Origin: Sporichthya polymorpha DSM 43042
GTDB lineage: Bacteria; Actinomycetota; Actinomycetes; Sporichthyales; Sporichthyaceae
Reading direction: 5' to 3'
Length of the DNA stretch: 64,000 nt
Assembly: GCF_000384115.1 (NCBI RefSeq)
Contig: NZ_KB913029.1
Location: forward strand, 2,579,057 to 2,643,056
This document shows positions 42,729 to 51,420 of this stretch, in pieces. Below the pieces are notes generated by a model, which was not told the DNA's origin, did not search any database, and worked only from the letters and a program-made list of their open reading frames with translations. How positions within the stretch are numbered: position 1 is the stretch's first letter; each line of letters opens with the position of its first letter. The position numbers were made by a program, and so were the translations under genes.

Positions 42729-42745
42729 CCTAGGTAAGGAATCGC

Positions 42746-44179
42746 ATGGACAGGCTCTCGCTCTACATCGACGGCGAGCAGGTCGCTCCGCTCGACGGGA
42801 CGACCCGCGACGTGGTCGAGGCCGCGACCGGTGAGGTGATCGGGACCGCCGCGCTCGGCGGTGTCTCGGACATCGACCGCGCCGTCACCGCCGCCGCGCG
42901 TGCGAAGAAGGGCTGGGCGGCCACGCCGGCGAAGGAGCGGGCCGACCTGATCGACCGCATGGCCGGCGCGCTGTTCGAGGCGGGCAAGGAGACGGCGGCC
43001 CTCGTCAGCCGCGAGAACGGCATGCCGATCCGCTTGTCGATCGGGGCGAACAAGTTCGCCCCGGCCGCGATCTTCCAGTACTACGCCGGCCTCGTGCGCG
43101 GCGACGTGGAGAACGACGAGCGCAACGGCCAGCTGGCGCGCACCCTCGTCCGCCGTGACCCGATCGGTGTCGTCGCCGCGATCACGCCGTGGAACTACCC
43201 GCAGGCGCTCGCCGCGATGAAGCTCGGCCCCGCGCTGGCGGCCGGCTGCACCGTCGTCCTGAAGCCGGCGCCGGAGACCGCGCTCGACGCGCACGCGTTC
43301 GCCGACGCGGCCGCCGCCGCGGGTCTGCCGCCGGGCGTCCTCAACGTCGTCCCCGCGGACCGTGAGGCGGGCGCGGCGCTGGTCTCGCACGCCGAGGTCA
43401 ACAAGGTCGCGTTCACCGGGTCGACGGCCGCGGGCCGCGCGATCGGCGCCGAGTGCGGGCGGTTGCTGCGTCCGGTCACGCTCGAGCTCGGTGGCAAGTC
43501 CGCCTCGATCGTCTGCGAGGACGCCGACCTCGAGCTGTTCGCGAAGGCGCTGCTGGAGATCTCGCTGCCGAACAACGGCCAGACCTGCCACGCCTGCACG
43601 CGCATCCTGGCCCCGGCCGGCCGGTACGCCGAAGTCGTCGAGGCCGTCACCGATACCGTGCGCAGCCTGCGGATCGGCAACCCGCTCGAGAAGGACACGC
43701 AGATCGGCCCGCTGGTCAGCCCGGCGCAGCGCGACCGCGTCCTCGACTACGTGAACATCGGGCGCACCGACGGTGGCCGCGTCACCGTCGGCGGCGAGGT
43801 CCCGGCCGACCTGCCCGGCTGGTACGTGCAGCCGACCGTCTTCGCGGACGTCGACAACAACGCCCGGATTGCACAGGAGGAGATCTTCGGCCCGGTCCTC
43901 GCGGTGATTCCCTACCGCGACGAGGACGAGGCCGTCGCCCTCGCGAACGACTCGGAGTACGGCCTCGGCGGCACGGTGTGGACCGGCGACGTCGAGCGCG
44001 GCATCGCGATCGCCGACCGCATCGAGACCGGCACCGTCGGCGTGAACCACTACGCGCTCGACTTCGGCGCTCCGTTCGGCGGTGTGAAGGCCAGCGGCCT
44101 CGGCCGTGAGCTCGGGCCCGAGGGCCTCGCGCCGTACGTGCAGACCCGGTCGGTCTACCTGGCACCGGTGGCGCGATGA
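42746..44179 (+). CDS. aldehyde dehydrogenase (copy 2)
   Basis: 477-residue aldehyde dehydrogenase with FTGSTAAGRAI cofactor motif, general base Glu247 in LELGGKSA and nucleophile Cys281 in NNGQTCHACTR. The His after the catalytic Cys is less usual. Preceded by AAGGAA before the ATG. It lies inside the beta-oxidation-like operon, so its substrate is likely an aldehyde released by a retro-aldol step of the following thiolase-like/DUF35 pair. Confidence 0.92.
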   Translation: MDRLSLYIDGEQVAPLDGTTRDVVEAATGEVIGTAALGGVSDIDRAVTAAARAKKGWAATPAKERADLIDRMAGALFEAGKETAALVSRENGMPIRLSIGANKFAPAAIFQYYAGLVRGDVENDERNGQLARTLVRRDPIGVVAAITPWNYPQALAAMKLGPALAAGCTVVLKPAPETALDAHAFADAAAAAGLPPGVLNVVPADREAGAALVSHAEVNKVAFTGSTAAGRAIGAECGRLLRPVTLELGGKSASIVCEDADLELFAKALLEISLPNNGQTCHACTRILAPAGRYAEVVEAVTDTVRSLRIGNPLEKDTQIGPLVSPAQRDRVLDYVNIGRTDGGRVTVGGEVPADLPGWYVQPTVFADVDNNARIAQEEIFGPVLAVIPYRDEDEAVALANDSEYGLGGTVWTGDVERGIAIADRIETGTVGVNHYALDFGAPFGGVKASGLGRELGPEGLAPYVQTRSVYLAPVAR

Positions 44180-45378
44180 GCAACGACGACCGGACGGCGG
44201 CGATCGCCGGGCTCGGCATCACCGAGCTCGGGAAGGTGTACGGCCGCTCGTCGTCGAGCCTGGCTGCCGAGGCGGTCCGGCTCGCCGCCGCCGACGCGGG
44301 CCTCCCGCTGTCGGCCGTCGACGGGCTGCTGATCAGCTCGGGCCAGAAGCAGGACGTCGGGATCACGCTCGCCAACGCGCTCTCGACCGGCCCGCTCGGT
44401 CTCTGCGCGACGATGAACTCGTTCGGCGCCACCGCGGGGATCATGGTCGCGACCGCGGCCAAGGCCATCGCCGAGGGCGCCGCGACGACGGTCGCGTGCG
44501 TCTTCGCCGACACTCCGCTCAAGCCGAAGCAGAGCACGGGCGCGGCCTGGGGTTCGCCGCGCGCCTCGACGCGTGAGATCGCGGGCCTCGGCGGCTGGTC
44601 GCTCGCCGGCGGCGCGACCAATCCGAACATCCTCTACGCGATGTGCGCCCGCCGGCACATGGAGCGCTACGGCACGACGTCGGAGCAGCTCGGCGAGATC
44701 GCCGTCGCCCAGCGCGCGTGGGCGCAGCACAACCCGCTCGCCGCGATGCGGGAGCCGATGACGATCGCCGACCACCAGAACTCGCGCTGGATCGCCGACC
44801 CGCTGCACCTGCTGGACTGCTGCCTCGTCAGCAACGGCGCGGTCGCGGTCATCGTCACGTCCGCCGACCGGGCGAAGGATCTGGCGAAGCCTCCGGTCCA
44901 CGTCTGGGGCTGGGGGCAGGCGCACGAGGTTCGGCGGATGCACCGCGGCTCGGACTGGGGTCTCGTCACCCCGGCCGCGCGGTCCGGCCCGGCCGCGATG
45001 CGGATGGCCAGCATCGGCGTCGACGACGTCGACGTCGTCGAGCTCTACGACTGCTACACCTACACGGTTCTCGTCACGCTCGAGGACTACGGGTTCTGCG
45101 GGAAGGGCGAAGGCGGCTCGTTCGTCGAGCACGGCCGGCTGGCCCCGGGCGGCAAGCTCGCGGTCAACACCGGCGGCGGCCAGCTGTCGGGCTATTACAT
45201 GTGGGGCATGACGCCGCTGTCGGAGGCGATCATCCAGGCCCGTGGCGAGGGTGGCGCGCGGCAGGCGCCGCGCAACGACGTCGTCCTCGTGTCCGGCAAC
45301 GGCGGCATTCTCGAACACCACTCGACGCTCGTGCTCAGCCCGCACGCGCGCAAGCTCCCCGCGGAGGTGACCGCATGA
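44176..45378 (+). CDS. thiolase-like lipid-transfer/aldolase protein (copy 2)
   Basis: 400-residue thiolase-fold protein. IAGLGITELGKVYG and ADAGLPLSAVDGLLISSG form the first half; CATMNSFGATAG lies where the nucleophile loop is expected and has a Cys a few residues earlier than normal; NTGGGQLSGYYMWGMTPL closes the second half. Start overlaps the aldehyde dehydrogenase stop. With the DUF35 protein that follows it may act as a retro-aldolase or a DUF35-dependent thiolase; gene order here is the reverse of copy 1. Confidence 0.88.
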   Translation: MSNDDRTAAIAGLGITELGKVYGRSSSSLAAEAVRLAAADAGLPLSAVDGLLISSGQKQDVGITLANALSTGPLGLCATMNSFGATAGIMVATAAKAIAEGAATTVACVFADTPLKPKQSTGAAWGSPRASTREIAGLGGWSLAGGATNPNILYAMCARRHMERYGTTSEQLGEIAVAQRAWAQHNPLAAMREPMTIADHQNSRWIADPLHLLDCCLVSNGAVAVIVTSADRAKDLAKPPVHVWGWGQAHEVRRMHRGSDWGLVTPAARSGPAAMRMASIGVDDVDVVELYDCYTYTVLVTLEDYGFCGKGEGGSFVEHGRLAPGGKLAVNTGGGQLSGYYMWGMTPLSEAIIQARGEGGARQAPRNDVVLVSGNGGILEHHSTLVLSPHARKLPAEVTA

Positions 45379-45872
45379 GTACGCCCGAGGTCTCGGAGCT
45401 GCCGCCCCCGTTCCCGGCGGTCCAGCGCGACGCCGCCACCGAGGCGTTCTTCGACGCCGCGGGCCGGGGTGAGCTGCTCGTCCAGCAGTGCGCCGGCTGC
45501 GGCACCGTCCTGACGCCCGAGGCGAAGACCTGCTTCTCGTGCGGGTCAGTAGAGCTCGGCCCGACCGTGGTGTCGGGCCGCGGCCGCCTGATCACCTGGG
45601 TCGTCGTCTCGCACCCACCGGTCCCGGTGCTCGCGGGTGCGGTTCCTTACGTGACCGCGGTCGTCGAGCTCGACGAGGGCCCGTGGCTGATGGTCCGTCT
45701 GATCGACGCGGATCCCGAGGTGTTGACGGCCGGCGATTCCGTCCAGGTGGACTTCGTCCGCTCGGGTGCGGGGGAGAACACCGGAGAGATGCTGCCGGTG
45801 TTCCGGCGGGTTGGCTCCGCGGACAAGGCGGAGGACAAGGCGGGGGACAAGGCAACGGAGGAGAAGGCATGA
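45375..45872 (+). CDS. DUF35 zinc-ribbon/OB-fold protein (copy 2)
   Basis: 165-residue DUF35 protein. Zinc ribbon CAGC and CFSC, then an OB-fold (GRGRLITWVVVSHPPVPVL, PYVTAVVELDEGPW). The last 20 residues are a charged Lys/Asp/Glu repeat (KAEDKAGDKA) from a small tandem duplication in the DNA. Start overlaps the thiolase-like stop. Expected partner of that protein. Confidence 0.87.
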   Translation: MSTPEVSELPPPFPAVQRDAATEAFFDAAGRGELLVQQCAGCGTVLTPEAKTCFSCGSVELGPTVVSGRGRLITWVVVSHPPVPVLAGAVPYVTAVVELDEGPWLMVRLIDADPEVLTAGDSVQVDFVRSGAGENTGEMLPVFRRVGSADKAEDKAGDKATEEKA

Positions 45873-46654
45873 CCGAGCCGGCGGCGAAGCTGGAGAAGCG
45901 CGGCAACATCGGGATCCTGACGCTGAACCGGCCGGATGCCCTCAACGCGGTGAACGCCGACCTGGCGATCGCCGCGGGCGCCGCGCTGGAGGAGGCGCAG
46001 AACGACCCGGAGATCCGCGTCGTCGTGCTCACCGGGGCCGGTCGCGCGTTCTGCGCGGGCGCCGACCTCAAGGAGCTGGCGAAGGGCAACCGCATCGACG
46101 ACCGCGAGCACCCGGAGTGGGGTTTCGGCGGGATCGTCCAGCACTGGATCTCCAAGCCCACGATCGCCGCCGTCAACGGCTTCGCGCTGGGTGGCGGCAC
46201 CGAGATCATGCTCGCCTGCGACCTCGCGGTCATCGACGAGGCGGCGTCGCTGGGTCTGCCCGAGGTCAAGCGCGGGTTGCTCGCGGCGGCCGGCGGTGTG
46301 ATCCGGCTGCAGCGACAGATTCCCTTCAAGGTGGCGCTCGAGGCGATGCTCACCGGTGAGGCGATGACCGCCGCCCGGGCCTACGAACTGGGTCTGGTCA
46401 ACCGGGTCGCCCCGGCCGGCACCGCGCTCGACGTCGCGCTGTCACTGGCGGAGAGCATCGCCGCCAACGCCCCGCTGTCCGTCGAGCAGAGCAAGCACGT
46501 CGCGTACACCACCGCGGCTCTGGGCTCGGATTGGGAGCCCGAGGTCTGGGAGGTCAACGCGCAGGCCGCCAAGATCGTGTTCACCAGCAAGGACGCCATG
46601 GAGGGCCCGCGCGCCTTCGCCGAGAAGCGCAAGCCGGAGTGGCAGGGACGATGA
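45869..46654 (+). CDS. enoyl-CoA hydratase/isomerase
   Basis: 261-residue crotonase-fold protein with both catalytic acids: Glu112 in ALGGGTEIM and Glu132 in LPEVKRG. The oxyanion-hole motif AFCAGADLKEL is intact. It probably hydrates the enoyl-CoA formed by the heteromeric dehydrogenase of the same operon. Start overlaps the preceding stop. Confidence 0.93.
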   Translation: MTEPAAKLEKRGNIGILTLNRPDALNAVNADLAIAAGAALEEAQNDPEIRVVVLTGAGRAFCAGADLKELAKGNRIDDREHPEWGFGGIVQHWISKPTIAAVNGFALGGGTEIMLACDLAVIDEAASLGLPEVKRGLLAAAGGVIRLQRQIPFKVALEAMLTGEAMTAARAYELGLVNRVAPAGTALDVALSLAESIAANAPLSVEQSKHVAYTTAALGSDWEPEVWEVNAQAAKIVFTSKDAMEGPRAFAEKRKPEWQGR

Positions 46655-48972
46655 GCAATCTTCCGCTGCGGGGACTGCGCGTCCTCGACCTGACGAGCGG
46701 CGCCGCGGAGGCCTGCGGTCGCTACCTCGCCGACCTCGGCGCCGACGTGCTCCTCGTCGAGCCGCCGGGCGGGTCGCCGAGCCGGGCCGACGCGATCGGC
46801 TTCGGCCTGCGCAACGCGAACAAGCGCGGTGCGGTGCTCGACCTGACGGAGGCTCAGGGCCGCGAGCGGCTGTTCGCGCTCGCCGGCGAGGTCGACGTCG
46901 TGGTGGAGTCGCTGCCGCGGGAGCTGGTGGAGTCGGGCGTCACCCCGGAGGCGCTGCTCGCCGCGCATCCCGGGCTGGTCGTCGTCTCCGTCACCGACTT
47001 CGGCCGGACCGGTCCCTACACGGATTACGTCGGCACCGATGCGGTGCTCGCTGCGATGGGTGGCGTGCTCTCGCGCTCCGGCCTACCCAGCCGGCCCCCG
47101 CTGCTCCCGCCGTCCGGCATCGTCGCGCAGACCGTCGCGGTGCACGCCGCGTGGGCCGCGCTGGTCGCACTCGCGAAGCGGCTGCGTACCGGTGAGGGCG
47201 AGCTCGTCGACGTCTCGGCGTTCGAGGCGGTGGTCCACGGCTTCGACCCCGGCTTCGGCACGCAGGGCTCGGCAGCCGCGGGCCGCAAGGAATCCTTCCC
47301 CCGCGGCCGGCCCGACGCCGCCGCGTTCTACCCGGTCTTCCCGTGCGCCGACGGGCACGTCCGCATCGCGCTGCTCGCCCCGCGGCAGTGGCAGTCGATG
47401 TTCGACTGGCTCGGCCGGCCCGAGGAGTTCGCGGACCCGAAGTACAACCACATCGCGGTCCGCTTCGAGGCGTCCGACCGGCTGCACCCGCTGATCGCCG
47501 CGCACTTCGTGAACAGCCCGCGTGCCGAGCTCGTCGCCGAGGGCACGCGCCGCGGCATCCCGATCTCGGCGGTGCTCAGCCCGTCCGAGGTCCTCGCCGC
47601 CGACCACTTTGCCGCGTCGGGTGCACTCGTCGACGCGGAGATCGTCGACGGCGTCCGCGCCCGCGTGCCGCACGGCTACCTCTCGGTCGACGGCGAGCGC
47701 GCCGGCCTCCGCCACCGCGCGCCGCGCGTGGGGGAGCACGACGGCGAGGCGTTCCCCGGCGCCGACCGGCTGACCTCGCTGGACCTCCCCGGTGACGGCG
47801 AGGGTCCGCTGTCCGGCGTGCGCGTCCTCGACCTCGGCGTCATCGTCTTCGGCGCGGAACTCACCCGACTCCTCGCCGACCAGGGCGCCGACGTGATCAA
47901 GATCGAGAACTCCGCGTTCCCCGACGGTCTGCGGCAGACCCGCAAGAACTCGACGATGAACGCCTCGTTCGCGTGGGGCGCGCGGAACAAGCGCGGCCTT
48001 GGCCTCGACCTCCGCAGCGAGGAGGGGCGCGCGATCGTCCGCGAGCTCGTCCGCACCGCCGACGTCGTCACCGGCAACTTCAAGCCGGGGACGCTGGAGT
48101 CGCTCGGGCTCTCGTTCGCGCAGCTGGCCGAGATCAACCCGCGGATCGTCGTCTCCGACTCCAGCGCCTTCGGCTCGCGCGGTCCGTGGAGCGACCGCAT
48201 GGGCTACGGGCCGCTCGTCCGCGGCGCGTGCGGCGTCTCGACGCTGTGGCGGTACCCGGAGGGCGACGCGGACCACGACACCTACTGCGACGGGTCGACC
48301 GTCTACCCCGACCACATCGCGGCGCACGTCGGCGCGGTCGGCGTGATCGCCGCGCTGCTCGACCGGGCGCGGACCGGTCGTGGGGCCGGGCTGGAACTGG
48401 CGCAGGCCGACGTGGCCGTCGTCCACCTCGGCCCCCTGCTCGCGCAGGAGTCGCTGCAGCCCGGCACGGTGGGCCCCGCCCTCCGTCCCGAGGCCGGTGG
48501 CGTCGGTGCCGGCGTCTACCCGTGCGCCGGTGACGACGAGTGGGTCGTGATCGACGTGCGCGACGAGGCCGACGCGAAGCGGCTCGCCGAGGTGACTGGC
48601 GGCGAGGCCTTGGAGGCCTGGACCGCCGAGCGCACCCCGGCCGAGGCCGCGGAGGTGCTCCAGGCCGCGGGCGTCCCCGCGGGCCCGATGCTCCGGCTGC
48701 CCGACCAGCTGACGGACCCTCAGCTCGTCGAGCGCGGCGCGTTCCGGACCCTGGAGCACCCCGAGCTGAAGGCCCCGATCCCGACCAATGCCCACGTCGC
48801 CCGGTTCTCCACGATTCCGGACCCGCCGCTCCGCCCCGCCCCGCTCCCGGGCGAGCACACGGTCGAGATCGCAACCAACGAGCTCGGTCTCGACGAGACC
48901 CGCATCGCCGCCCTGATCGAGGCCGGCGTGCTCCAGGTCCCCGCCGCCCCCGCCGCCCCCGACGCCGAGTAG
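46651..48972 (+). CDS. double-length family III CoA transferase (CaiB/BaiF type)
   Basis: 773 residues made of two CoA-transferase units in tandem (about 1-370 and 385-760), each beginning with L-x-G-[LV]-RVLDL. Family III enzymes use an aspartyl-CoA intermediate. In the first unit the motif GPYTDYVGTDAVLAAMGG keeps the Asp (Asp130). In the second, GPWSDRMGYGPLVRGACG has Gly520 there, so only one unit should be catalytic. The fused chain may mimic the interlocked homodimer of normal members. It would move CoA between pathway acids, or act as an epimerase, and ends the operon. Confidence 0.9.
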   Translation: MSNLPLRGLRVLDLTSGAAEACGRYLADLGADVLLVEPPGGSPSRADAIGFGLRNANKRGAVLDLTEAQGRERLFALAGEVDVVVESLPRELVESGVTPEALLAAHPGLVVVSVTDFGRTGPYTDYVGTDAVLAAMGGVLSRSGLPSRPPLLPPSGIVAQTVAVHAAWAALVALAKRLRTGEGELVDVSAFEAVVHGFDPGFGTQGSAAAGRKESFPRGRPDAAAFYPVFPCADGHVRIALLAPRQWQSMFDWLGRPEEFADPKYNHIAVRFEASDRLHPLIAAHFVNSPRAELVAEGTRRGIPISAVLSPSEVLAADHFAASGALVDAEIVDGVRARVPHGYLSVDGERAGLRHRAPRVGEHDGEAFPGADRLTSLDLPGDGEGPLSGVRVLDLGVIVFGAELTRLLADQGADVIKIENSAFPDGLRQTRKNSTMNASFAWGARNKRGLGLDLRSEEGRAIVRELVRTADVVTGNFKPGTLESLGLSFAQLAEINPRIVVSDSSAFGSRGPWSDRMGYGPLVRGACGVSTLWRYPEGDADHDTYCDGSTVYPDHIAAHVGAVGVIAALLDRARTGRGAGLELAQADVAVVHLGPLLAQESLQPGTVGPALRPEAGGVGAGVYPCAGDDEWVVIDVRDEADAKRLAEVTGGEALEAWTAERTPAEAAEVLQAAGVPAGPMLRLPDQLTDPQLVERGAFRTLEHPELKAPIPTNAHVARFSTIPDPPLRPAPLPGEHTVEIATNELGLDETRIAALIEAGVLQVPAAPAAPDAE

Positions 48973-49006
48973 CCGCCGGCCCTGACACGGCCGGTCGTCT
49001 GTCAAG

Positions 49007-49050
49007 AAAGGGTGACACCCCTTACTGCGGAGTAAGGGGTGTCACCCTTT
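49007..49050. repeat. nested 44-bp palindrome, copy 2
   Basis: Perfect 20-base arms AAAGGGTGACACCCCTTACT and its complement around GCGG. Same length and architecture as copy 1 at 12467, both preceded by GTCAAGAA. The run CCCTTTTTT that follows makes this copy look like a strong intrinsic terminator for the CoA-transferase operon. Confidence 0.85.
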
Positions 49051-49061
49051 TTTGGCGCCAG

Positions 49062-49077
49062 AAAGGGTGTCACCCCC
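49062..49077. repeat. half copy of the nested palindrome
   Basis: AAAGGGTGTCACCCCC repeats one inner palindrome of the 44-bp element, 12 bases after copy 2, and is preceded by a TGGCGCCA palindrome (49053-49060). It shows the inner unit can exist alone. Confidence 0.65.
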
Positions 49078-49157
49078 AGTGGGGCGGGTGGGGCTGGTGC
49101 GACGCCGGGCCGGCGACGCCGCAACCAGCGCCGCAACCTGAGCGATTTCCGAAAGCC

Positions 49158-49199
49158 TTGTCGCGACCGGACTCCGTTTGTTATATCTAAAGGTATTAG
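49158..49199 (+). promoter_or_regulatory. promoter with CTA-N7-TAG operator
   Basis: TTGTCG (49158-49163), 17 bases, TTATAT (49181-49186), then the exact dyad CTAAAGGTATTAG at 49187-49199 at the expected transcription start. It precedes the SDR-P450-ligase-Rieske-binding protein operon. Confidence 0.7.
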
Positions 49200-49219
49200 A
49201 CACGCATCGGAGGGGAACC

Positions 49220-50086
49220 ATGGCCGGCAGACTCGAGGGCAAGGTCGCGATCATCACCGGAGCCGGGTCCGGCCTGGGCCGGGAGGCGGCGCAGCTGTTC
49301 GCCGCCGAAGGCGCGAGCATCGTCGTGATGGACGTGCTCGGCGACCGGGCCGAGGCGACGGTCAAGCTGCTGGAGGACGCCGACCGCCCCGCCGTTGCCG
49401 TCGTGGGTGACGTCTCGGTCGAGGCCGACGTCGAGCGGACGGTCTCGACCGCCCTGGAGCGCTTCGGCAAGCTGGACATCATGTGGGCGAACGCCGGCAT
49501 CGTCTCCCGCGGTGGGGTTCCGTCGGTGATGGGCGGCGAGGAGCTGGCGTTCGAGGACTTCCCGCTCGAGGACTGGCACGAGGTGATCGGGGTCAACCTG
49601 ACCGGCCCGTTCCTCTGCGCCAAGCACGCGGTGAAGCCGCTGCGGGAGAACGGTGGTGGGGTCATCCTCATGACCTCGTCGGCGTCGGCGTTCGCCGCCT
49701 ACCACGGCATCGCGCCGTACATGGCGACCAAGGGCGGGGTGAACAGCCTGGTCCGTAGCCTGTCCCTGGACCTGGGCAAGTGGGGCATCCGCGTCAACGG
49801 CATCGCCCCGACGCACGGCATGTCGCCGAACTTCCTCATGGAGCGGGGCGCCCCGGTCGTCGGCCAGTCCTACGAGCAGGTCGCCGGTCCGTGGGACAAG
49901 CGCGTCACGCCGATCCCGCTCAAGCTCGACCGCCCGCCGACGTTGCGCGACAACGCGAACGTCGCGCTGTTCCTGGTGTCCGACGAGGCCGCCTACCTCT
50001 CCGGCCAGACGATGGTCTCGACCGACGGCGGCACGCTCGCCCGCGTCGCGATCCCGTTCCCCGAGGACCAGCCCGACCTCAGCTGA
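49220..50086 (+). CDS. SDR-family oxidoreductase
   Basis: 288 residues. Cofactor motif ITGAGSGLG, an Asp-containing VVMDVL that favours NAD, catalytic Ser in MTSSASAF and Tyr-Lys in YMATKGGVNS. It is longer than the other SDRs through an insert around residues 190-230 (HGMSPNFLMERGAPVVG), reminiscent of mycofactocin-linked SDRs, which is an inference. ATG with GGAGGGG upstream. First gene of its operon. Confidence 0.9.
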   Translation: MAGRLEGKVAIITGAGSGLGREAAQLFAAEGASIVVMDVLGDRAEATVKLLEDADRPAVAVVGDVSVEADVERTVSTALERFGKLDIMWANAGIVSRGGVPSVMGGEELAFEDFPLEDWHEVIGVNLTGPFLCAKHAVKPLRENGGGVILMTSSASAFAAYHGIAPYMATKGGVNSLVRSLSLDLGKWGIRVNGIAPTHGMSPNFLMERGAPVVGQSYEQVAGPWDKRVTPIPLKLDRPPTLRDNANVALFLVSDEAAYLSGQTMVSTDGGTLARVAIPFPEDQPDLS

Positions 50087-50163
50087 CGCCCCCAGCTGAC
50101 GCATCATCACCCGCCGAGCACGACCCGCTGCAGCCGCCCGTATCACCGCCCCCAGGAGCATCG

Positions 50164-51420
50164 ATGCCCACCGAGTTCGAGTCCGTCCCCGAGCGCCTGC
50201 GCACCGACTTCGACATCTTCGACGAGTCGATGGCCCAGCCCGTGGACCGCGTGCAGGACATCCTGGCCGAGATGGCGAAGAAGTCGCCGATCCATTTCTC
50301 CAGCAAGTACGGCGGTCACTGGGTCGTCCTCGGCTACGAGGAGGTGCACCAGGTCATGCGTGACCCGTACACCTTCTCCAGCTATCCGAACAACCTCGTG
50401 CCGCACGGCGCCGGCAAGTTCCTCCCTCTCGAGCTCGACCCGCCGGAGCACACGCTCTACCGGCACGCGCTGCAGCCGCTGTTCAACCCGAAGCGCATGG
50501 CGGCGCTCGAGCCGAACATCCGCCGCATCGTGAACGAGCTCATCGACGGGTTCGCCGGCCGCGGCGAGGCGGAGTTCGTCTCCGAGTTCGCGCACGAGCT
50601 GCCCGCTCGCGTCTTCCTCGCGCTGATGGACTGGCCGCTCGAGGACGCCGACTTCTTCACCCACGCGACCGACGTGACGCTGCACGGCGTCCCGGGCGGG
50701 ACCGAGGAGGAGTCGCACGCCGCGCGCATGCAGGCCGGCGTCGACATGTTCACGTACTACTCGAAGGTCGTCGCGGACCGTCGTGCCCGTGGCCCCGAGG
50801 CCGACGACATCACCTCGCAGATCGTCCACCAGACGATCGGCACCGGTGACGAGGAGCGCGCGCTCACCGACGAAGAGCTCGCGAACATGTTCTTCCTGCT
50901 CTGCATCGCGGGTCTGCACACCGTGCAGGGCACGCTGGGCTGGTCGATGATGCACCTGTCGGAGAACCCCGACGAGCGCAAGAAGCTCGTCGAGGACCCG
51001 TCGCTGATCCCGGCCGCGGTCGAGGAAATGCTCCGCATGGAGGGCGCCGTCTCCGCCGGGCGCCGCGCGACCAAGGACACCGAGATCGGGGGCATCCCGA
51101 TCCAGGAGGGCGACCGCGTCCTCGTCGTCCTGTCCGCGGCGAACCGCGACGACTCGGAGTTCGACGCCCCCGACGTCGTCCGCATCACCCGCGAGCCGAA
51201 CCGCCACCTCTCCTTCGGCGCGGGCCCGCACCGTTGCCTGGGCTCGCACCTCGCCCGCGTCGAGATCCGCATCGCGCTCGAGGAACTGCACCGCCGCATC
51301 CCGGACTACCGCATCGACCCGAGCAAGCCGAGCGTCTTCAACGCCGGTCAAGTCCGCGGCGTCGTGACGCTGCCGGTGCTGTTCACGCCGGAGCAGGTCC
51401 CCGCAGGGGCGTCGGCATGA
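50164..51420 (+). CDS. cytochrome P450 (third copy)
   Basis: 418-residue P450, clearly closest to the copy at 13438 (shared LPLELDPPEHTxYRHALQPLF and EFVSEFAHELPARVFL in pieces). Heme loop FGAGPHRCLGSHLAR with Cys358, ExxR in EEMLR, and I-helix AGLHTVQG with His252 in place of the acid. It overlaps the acyl-CoA ligase gene. Probably hydroxylates the same class of substrate at another position or stage. Confidence 0.94.
   Translation: MPTEFESVPERLRTDFDIFDESMAQPVDRVQDILAEMAKKSPIHFSSKYGGHWVVLGYEEVHQVMRDPYTFSSYPNNLVPHGAGKFLPLELDPPEHTLYRHALQPLFNPKRMAALEPNIRRIVNELIDGFAGRGEAEFVSEFAHELPARVFLALMDWPLEDADFFTHATDVTLHGVPGGTEEESHAARMQAGVDMFTYYSKVVADRRARGPEADDITSQIVHQTIGTGDEERALTDEELANMFFLLCIAGLHTVQGTLGWSMMHLSENPDERKKLVEDPSLIPAAVEEMLRMEGAVSAGRRATKDTEIGGIPIQEGDRVLVVLSAANRDDSEFDAPDVVRITREPNRHLSFGAGPHRCLGSHLARVEIRIALEELHRRIPDYRIDPSKPSVFNAGQVRGVVTLPVLFTPEQVPAGASA

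Noticed and set aside
42705-42745. CTAGGTAAGG before aldehyde dehydrogenase 2 as an operator
   Set aside because: Only a half-match; the gene lies inside a continuous operon and the AAGGAA is its ribosome site.
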